64,000 nt of DNA from Paraescarpia echinospica (Eukaryota > Annelida > Polychaeta > Sabellida > Siboglinidae). Where the stretch lies: contig CM034531.1 in NCBI GenBank assembly GCA_020002185.1, positions 47,136,102-47,200,101 of the forward strand, written 5' to 3'. Numbering within the stretch: the stretch's first letter is position 1; each line of letters begins with the position of its first letter. The notes under the pieces are model-generated. The model was given only the letters and a program-made list of their open reading frames with translations. It searched no databases and was not told where the DNA came from. A program made the translations under genes and the position numbers. Below, piece after piece: positions 61,201-64,000 of this stretch.

Positions 61201-63653
61201 AAACTCACTAATTGCTTTAACTTGAGGGACGTTCTCTGATTTGCATAATCATGAATATTCGTTCTGGAAACTATTCTGTGTGGTCGAGTCACATGAAAAA
61301 TGCATCTCTTTATTTATTGTTTCCTTTATTAGTGTTATCTTCTGTATACTTCAATATTATATAGACGCGGACTGTTTTCAACAACTTTGAACATGGATCC
61401 CCAGTATCAATGTTTCATATGATGCACAAAAGTAATATTATGTTTATAAACCCTCTATATGTGTGTTTGGGTGGGTGTGTGTCTTTCAGTGTCACATGTT
61501 GCATGTTCTCCATGTCGTAGGGTGACGTGGTCGCTGTAGAGAGATTACTGGAGACAGGAGCCACAGTGACTGCCAAAGACAATGCTGGCTGGACACCTCT
61601 GGTACGTCTTATGTCGACTGTCTTAACGATATTATGTGGTCGATTATACTTACCAAAAACGTCCATCCTTCAAATGATGCTACACACACACTCAAGCACG
61701 CGCGCACACCCAGGCACGCACACATGCAAGCACACACACCCAGGCACACACAGGTACACACACACACACACCCACACCCAATCATGCACACACACAAAGA
61801 AGTCAATTTTCATATTGGACATTTGTTATAACATAATTTTGAGTAGTTTTTTGCAACATCGCCCGTGGTTTGTACAATCGGTACAAATTACATAAACCGT
61901 CCCCGATTGATCGGCGGACGGTTCCCAGCTGATCGGTGGATGGTTTACGTGGCTCAGAACAATCGCAGAAAACATTTGTAACATTGGTAACACTAACAAT
62001 CGATTAACGTCCAATATGAACCATAAAACTGAAAGAACCCAATAGTCTAGAATTTCACGAAAAAATAAAGGCATTACTTTTCTTGCATGGGGTCATAGGT
62101 GAACCTTCTGTGAGGTCGTAGGTGAACCTTCCATGCCATGGGGTCATAAGTGAACCCTCCATGGGGTCATAGGTGAACCTTCCATGGAGTCATAGGTGAA
62201 CCCCTGAAATGTTGGTGCCCAAGATGGTAAAACATGTAGAAGGAAAATGATGATATACTTAGGATGTATACAGTACATTCGGTGGCACATTTACAATTAC
62301 CCGGTAGATTCTATAATACCTCAATGTCTCAGATGAGAAACCTCTATTAAATACTTTCAACAGTGTAGTGTGGAATTTAAATATATCTACCATAAGGATT
62401 TTCAGCTTAACAGGCAGTAATTTAAATGAGTATCATTTCCCAATGCACAGCTTTGCAATACCTCGGTTAACCACACAAACCGTACACAATGACACAAGTA
62501 TGTTAATGTATAAACTAATTGTCAGTGTCACCTTTTAGCACGAGGCTTGTAATCATGGCCACGTAGATGTCGCCACCGTGCTGCTCGAATGGGGGGCCGC
62601 TATCAACGTCCCTGGCTTCGGCAACAACACGCCACTGCATGACGCAGTCGACAACGCACGCGTCGAGTGTGTGCGTCTGCTCGTCTCTCGTGGCGCTGAC
62701 ATCAATGCACGGTGAGTCCTTTCGTGCACATGTCACATAGGTTAGTGTTCATGCTAGAATTTTTCTTATAAAATCGGGTCCAGGTCTCCTGGGACATCAT
62801 GTGTCTGAAAAACACGGTCCCTACGTGACCGTATTCCATTTTCACAGATTAGCCACTAGATGGTGCTACCATTTTGCCGTCATGTGCATGTTGAGAAATG
62901 AAATTGCATCAACACAGTTTGTATGTATGTCATATTTCTTTGTAAATAGCCTACCTAAAGCGAGCCTAGAGATAACTTCAAACAGCAGAACTGCATTGAA
63001 GGGACACAGCGAAACTTGAAAGATGGTGTCCTACCTCGGAAAAACACATAATACACTCAAAAATGGTGTTAACACGAACACTGAACATGCCAAGTAATAT
63101 TGCACTGGCTTGGCAAGTCATTGGCAATCTGCATCCGACAGTTTAAGATAAAACTATTCCAGACAACAATGGAAACAGTTCTTCCTTATGGAGCTGAAAG
63201 TTGGTCATTGACAAAATGGTTTGAAGCTATACTAGATGGATGCTACACAAAACTTCTCAGAACGGCAACTGTTGAACTTTGCTTTAGGGGTGGTCGTAAA
63301 CAAGTTGCAAATCCCACACCTTGTATTTATTGGGAGGATGATTTGAAAGAATACTAAGCGCTTTTGAACCTTACAGACTTGTAAGATGATCTCTTAGTCA
63401 ACTTGGTAATACAGCCACCTCACAATTAAGGTCACCGTAGGACAGTCCGAAATGATTTCTATAACAGGAATTTAGTCCTGCCAAATCCTCACCGTTTATG
63501 TCACTGGCCCACTGCCGAGGATGATGTGATGATATTACGTGTTATAGAAACAGTCGAGGCGAGACAGCGCTGGACTTGGCCGTGATTCCCGCTGTCAGAG
63601 ATGTCTTGTGCTACACCACTGTACTAGACATCGAGCCAAACACAATGTCTCAG
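52338..63653 (+). CDS. BARD1: BARD1, BRCA1-associated RING domain protein 1 (spliced, 3' end off the right edge)
   Basis: Eight exons with matching GT-AG junctions and phases encode 536 codons. The order is RING (exons 1-3), low-complexity linker (exons 4-5) and ankyrin repeats (exons 5-8), as in human BARD1 (777 residues). The two BRCT repeats expected next are beyond 64000. BARD1 pairs with BRCA1 through RING-flanking helices to form an E3 ligase that ubiquitinates nucleosomal H2A. Its ankyrin repeats read unmethylated H4K20 on new chromatin, in homologous-recombination repair. The RING keeps C-x2-C, C-x-H-x2-C-x2-C and C-x2-C spacing. Introns 1, 2 and 4 carry LINE/hAT and foldback insertions. 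Gene identity rests on the RING plus the GETLLHLAAIK, AGWTPL-HEACNHGH and TPLHDA ankyrin strings. Confidence 0.95.
52910..53020 (+). mobile_element. LINE A fragment, RT motif A (left part)
   Basis: It reads LDFMKAFDTVPHRRLIGKLE, the conserved RT motif A block (LDF-KAFDTVPH). It is interrupted by the 53021-53779 insertion and continues at about 53780. Confidence 0.8.
53021..53779 (+). mobile_element. CR1/L2-like LINE 3' fragment inserted in LINE A
   Basis: It reads HISQRCRCCFYHIRDLCYIR then ATALVSSRLDYCNSFL, and later NIGTRAFSVAAPTLWNMLPL, the standard C-terminal blocks of CR1/L2-type elements. It ends in TTATTATTATTATTG, a typical 3' microsatellite tail. It splits LINE A between motif A and the downstream RT palm. 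Confidence 0.8.
53780..55870 (+). mobile_element. LINE A fragment (right part), split by a hAT
   Basis: It reads SVTSGIPQRSVLGPILFILY, then YIGVIIDSRL and RSHLDYA, with frameshifts and stops. The highly conserved SGIPQGSVLGP RT block is intact but for one residue (R for G). After the hAT it ends FKNCLENLWRME and YDYKAALPGRCRVFTGTDVD, with a tail AAGTAAGTAAGTG at about 55870. Confidence 0.8.
54678..55725. mobile_element. hAT DNA transposon (1048 bp) with perfect 8-bp target duplication
   Basis: Ends CAGGGTTG / CAACCCTG, with GGTTTTAACC-rich subterminal repeats at both ends. ATTTAAAA is duplicated exactly (54670-54677 and 55726-55733), and the LINE reading frame FKNCL resumes across it. No transposase frame; non-autonomous. 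Confidence 0.92.
56112..56168 (+). CDS. BARD1: BARD1 exon 2 (RING)
   Basis: A 57-nt exon between acceptor GTCAAACAG and donor GTGAGT reading DELVSQPRVPGSCEHFFC. It completes the CGIC pair and supplies the C-x-H-x2-C part of the RING, like VCLGGCEHIFC in human. Phase 2 in and out. Confidence 0.93.
56500..56845. repeat. Foldback/MITE with three related arms
   Basis: ATCTACAAGTTTGTTGCTGGATG and AACGGCAATAACTTAAAAA-type arms occur as a forward copy (about 56505-56600), an inverted copy (about 56650-56735) and a further inverted copy (about 56745-56840). It lies in BARD1 intron 2. A short palindrome around TTCACCACTCA occurs nearby at 57121-57166. Confidence 0.65.
57174..58040 (-). mobile_element. 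LINE C-terminal half, decayed
   Basis: Minus-strand frames read LSDLNFADEIAALADTTQGL (the FADD catalytic box has become FADE), KYVDGLGLVISENKTKILL, a CFYNSNVIPTLLYGCETCQL block and RRRMSWLSHVTRLPPTRPAQ. Stops and frameshifts occur between the blocks. It sits in BARD1 intron 2, antisense. Confidence 0.85.
58160..58202. repeat. (CA)n microsatellite
   Basis: About 20 CA units close to the acceptor of BARD1 exon 3. Confidence 0.95.
58250..58401 (+). CDS. BARD1: BARD1 exon 3 (end of RING and second flanking helix)
   Basis: Acceptor ATGTTGCAG, donor GTGAGG. It reads KCIETMVTGECPTCHIPSH then ARDIQTNRQVATAVQLCQQL. This matches human CPVC, the DLKINRQLDSMIQLCSKL block and the helix that packs against BRCA1. 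A (CA)n microsatellite ends about 50 bp before it. Phase 2 in, phase 1 out. Confidence 0.96.
58790..58922 (+). repeat. SINE 3' half abutting BARD1 exon 4
   Basis: TAGTCTTCACACAGTAATTG and AAGGAAGTCGAGATGGTG match the 3' half of the SINE at 40310-40625 and 51245-51540, ending CACGCTTTAAGCATCC. The exon 4 acceptor lies about 25 bp further on. Confidence 0.55.
58948..59298 (+). CDS. BARD1: BARD1 exon 4 (linker)
   Basis: A 351-nt exon, acceptor CTTTTTTAG, donor GTAAGT, phase 1 in and out. It begins VAPTHPTEEEHMSTPKPPTQ and contains a Cys cluster, SKCTSCKKGCHKE. This is the poorly conserved linker after the RING. I see no similarity beyond position and phase. The 3' part of a SINE copy ends about 25 bp upstream of the acceptor. 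Confidence 0.85.
59430..59660. repeat. Foldback element in BARD1 intron 4
   Basis: The left arm (about 59434-59515, with CAAGCTGGAGCAGGACTGG) and right arm (about 59571-59655, with CCAGTCCTGCTCCAGCTT) are inverted copies of about 80 bp with scattered mismatches around a 55-bp spacer. Confidence 0.8.
59665..60100. other. Rest of BARD1 intron 4, nothing recognised
   Basis: AT-rich intron without identifiable elements. Confidence 0.5.
60106..60704 (+). CDS. BARD1: BARD1 exon 5 (linker and first ankyrin helix)
   Basis: A 599-nt exon, acceptor TTTCATTGTAG, donor GTAAAT, phase 1 in and 0 out. Most of it is polar linker (DLTDTGEDVADTVQSCRKT onward, with PPTPQTPSR). It ends KRNVKGETLLHLAAIK, matching the human RNHKGETLLHIASIK that opens the ankyrin domain. 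Confidence 0.94.
60705..61520. other. BARD1 intron 5, nothing recognised
   Basis: Non-coding between the two ankyrin exons; no repeat or transposon identified. Confidence 0.5.
61521..61601 (+). CDS. BARD1: BARD1 exon 6 (ankyrin repeat)
   Basis: 27 codons reading GDVVAVERLLETGATVTAKD then NAGWTPL, matching [27 protein letters not shown] of human BARD1. Acceptor CATGTCGTAG, donor GTACGT, phase 0 at both ends. Confidence 0.96.
61675..61800. repeat. CA-rich microsatellite
   Basis: Imperfect CACACA with CACGCACAC interruptions. Frames through it are low complexity. Confidence 0.85.
62080..62215. repeat. Short tandem repeat of GGGGTCATAGGTGAACC type
   Basis: About five units of CATGGGGTCATAGGTGAACC (25-30 bp, variable) in BARD1 intron 6. 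Confidence 0.8.
62539..62711 (+). CDS. BARD1: BARD1 exon 7 (ankyrin repeats)
   Basis: It reads HEACNHGHVDVATVLLEWGA then FGNNTPLHDAVDNARVECVR. HEACNHGH and SPLHDA are the classic BARD1 ankyrin strings, and those loops contact the H4 tail in the human protein. Acceptor CCTTTTAG, donor GTGAGT, phase 0 in and 2 out. Confidence 0.97.
63080..63420 (+). mobile_element. LINE fragment in BARD1 intron 7
   Basis: It reads FQTTMETVLPYGAESWSLTK then LDGCYTKLLRTA, matching the TTVE-VLLYGSETWTLTK / LDGCYTRMLR block of LINE polyproteins. The rest is broken. Confidence 0.75.
63548..63653 (+). CDS. BARD1: BARD1 exon 8 (last ankyrin repeat)
   Basis: Acceptor GTGTTATAG, donor GTAGAC, phase 2 in and 0 out. It reads NSRGETALDLAVIPAVRDVL then YTTVLDIEPNTMSQ, at the place of the human [20 protein letters not shown] repeat. 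It is the last BARD1 exon seen in the window. Confidence 0.9.
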
Positions 63654-63659
63654 GTAGAC

Positions 63660-64000
63660 CTGGCACATTTCTATATCCCTTAGTCTCATTGCACATAACT
63701 TATTTCCCCATTACAAATTATTACAATTATCCAACAATCGAACTTGTAAAATTTTGTTAAGTGTTTTTATACTTTTGAATATTGCATAGTCAGATAAATA
63801 GTTGTTCAGTTATTGTGATTACAACTTGGGACATCATGTCTCTCTGAACGCATGCTCTTTGTCCAGATCTACAGCAATAAAAGATTAAGAATTCACTAAT
63901 TTTAACTGTTACATCGTATTTGCTTTAATAAATGATCAGAGATTAAAAAGAATTGCAAACCATAATTTTTTGTTAAAGTGACTGAATTTGTGTTGTTGTC
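63660..64000. other. Start of BARD1 intron 8, nothing recognised
   Basis: AT-rich intron running off the window; the BRCT exons are expected beyond. Confidence 0.5.

Noticed and set aside
61609..61831. Frames rich in His/Thr or Cys/Val
   Set aside because: Translation of a CA-rich microsatellite in BARD1 intron 6.

Overview
This is a window from an animal nuclear genome. It is AT-rich, with short exons, long introns, GT-AG splice sites, tRNA-like SINEs, many decayed LINEs and several hAT-type DNA transposons. The exon-intron style and repeat content suggest an invertebrate bilaterian, probably marine. I cannot name the phylum from sequence alone.

Two protein-coding genes can be read with confidence by matching exon translations to known families and checking that every splice phase agrees. 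(1) A HECW-family (HECW1/HECW2-like) HECT E3 ubiquitin ligase lies on the minus strand. Its start codon is at 48528 and 21 coding exons run leftward to 345. They encode the HECW N-terminal domain, the C2 domain, a 522-residue disordered Ser/Pro-rich exon, two WW domains and the first part of the HECT domain. About 1371 codons are in view. The catalytic-cysteine end of HECT lies off the left edge. (2) BARD1, the RING partner of BRCA1, lies on the plus strand. Eight coding exons from 52338 to 63653 encode the RING domain, a linker and the ankyrin repeats (536 codons). The BRCT repeats lie off the right edge. The two E3 genes are divergent, with start codons about 3.8 kb apart. A possible first exon of an unidentified minus-strand gene (52089-52167) sits 171 bp from the BARD1 start and suggests a bidirectional promoter.

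Region by region: 1-8.0 kb holds the HECT, WW2 and WW1 exons plus foldback repeats. 8-11.3 kb holds a LINE tail and a 1.4-kb hAT-like element. 11.4-11.6 kb is HECW exon 9. 12-25.7 kb is one large HECW intron containing a GA-rich microsatellite, degenerate tandem repeats, a 0.6-kb hAT-like element and a 2-kb 42-bp minisatellite that grew inside a LINE. 25.8-28.2 kb holds HECW exons 8 and 7. 29.7-33.0 kb is a LINE with a hAT inserted in it. 33.7-34.8 kb holds the C2 exons. 35.4-37.8 kb is a second LINE with a 46-bp minisatellite grown out of its endonuclease region. 39-41 kb holds HECW exons 4-2. 41.2-42.85 kb is a 24-bp repeat array. 43.04-46.18 kb is a 3.1-kb terminal-inverted-repeat element with TTAT target duplications that I cannot assign to a superfamily. 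48.2-48.6 kb is HECW exon 1. 52.3 kb to the end is BARD1, with nested LINE/hAT insertions in intron 1 and foldbacks in introns 2 and 4.

The most unusual content is in the repeats: the unassigned TIR element with passenger reading frames, two minisatellites born from LINE coding sequence, tandem duplications of functional splice donors in HECW, and the 66-copy 24-bp array that is open in four frames.
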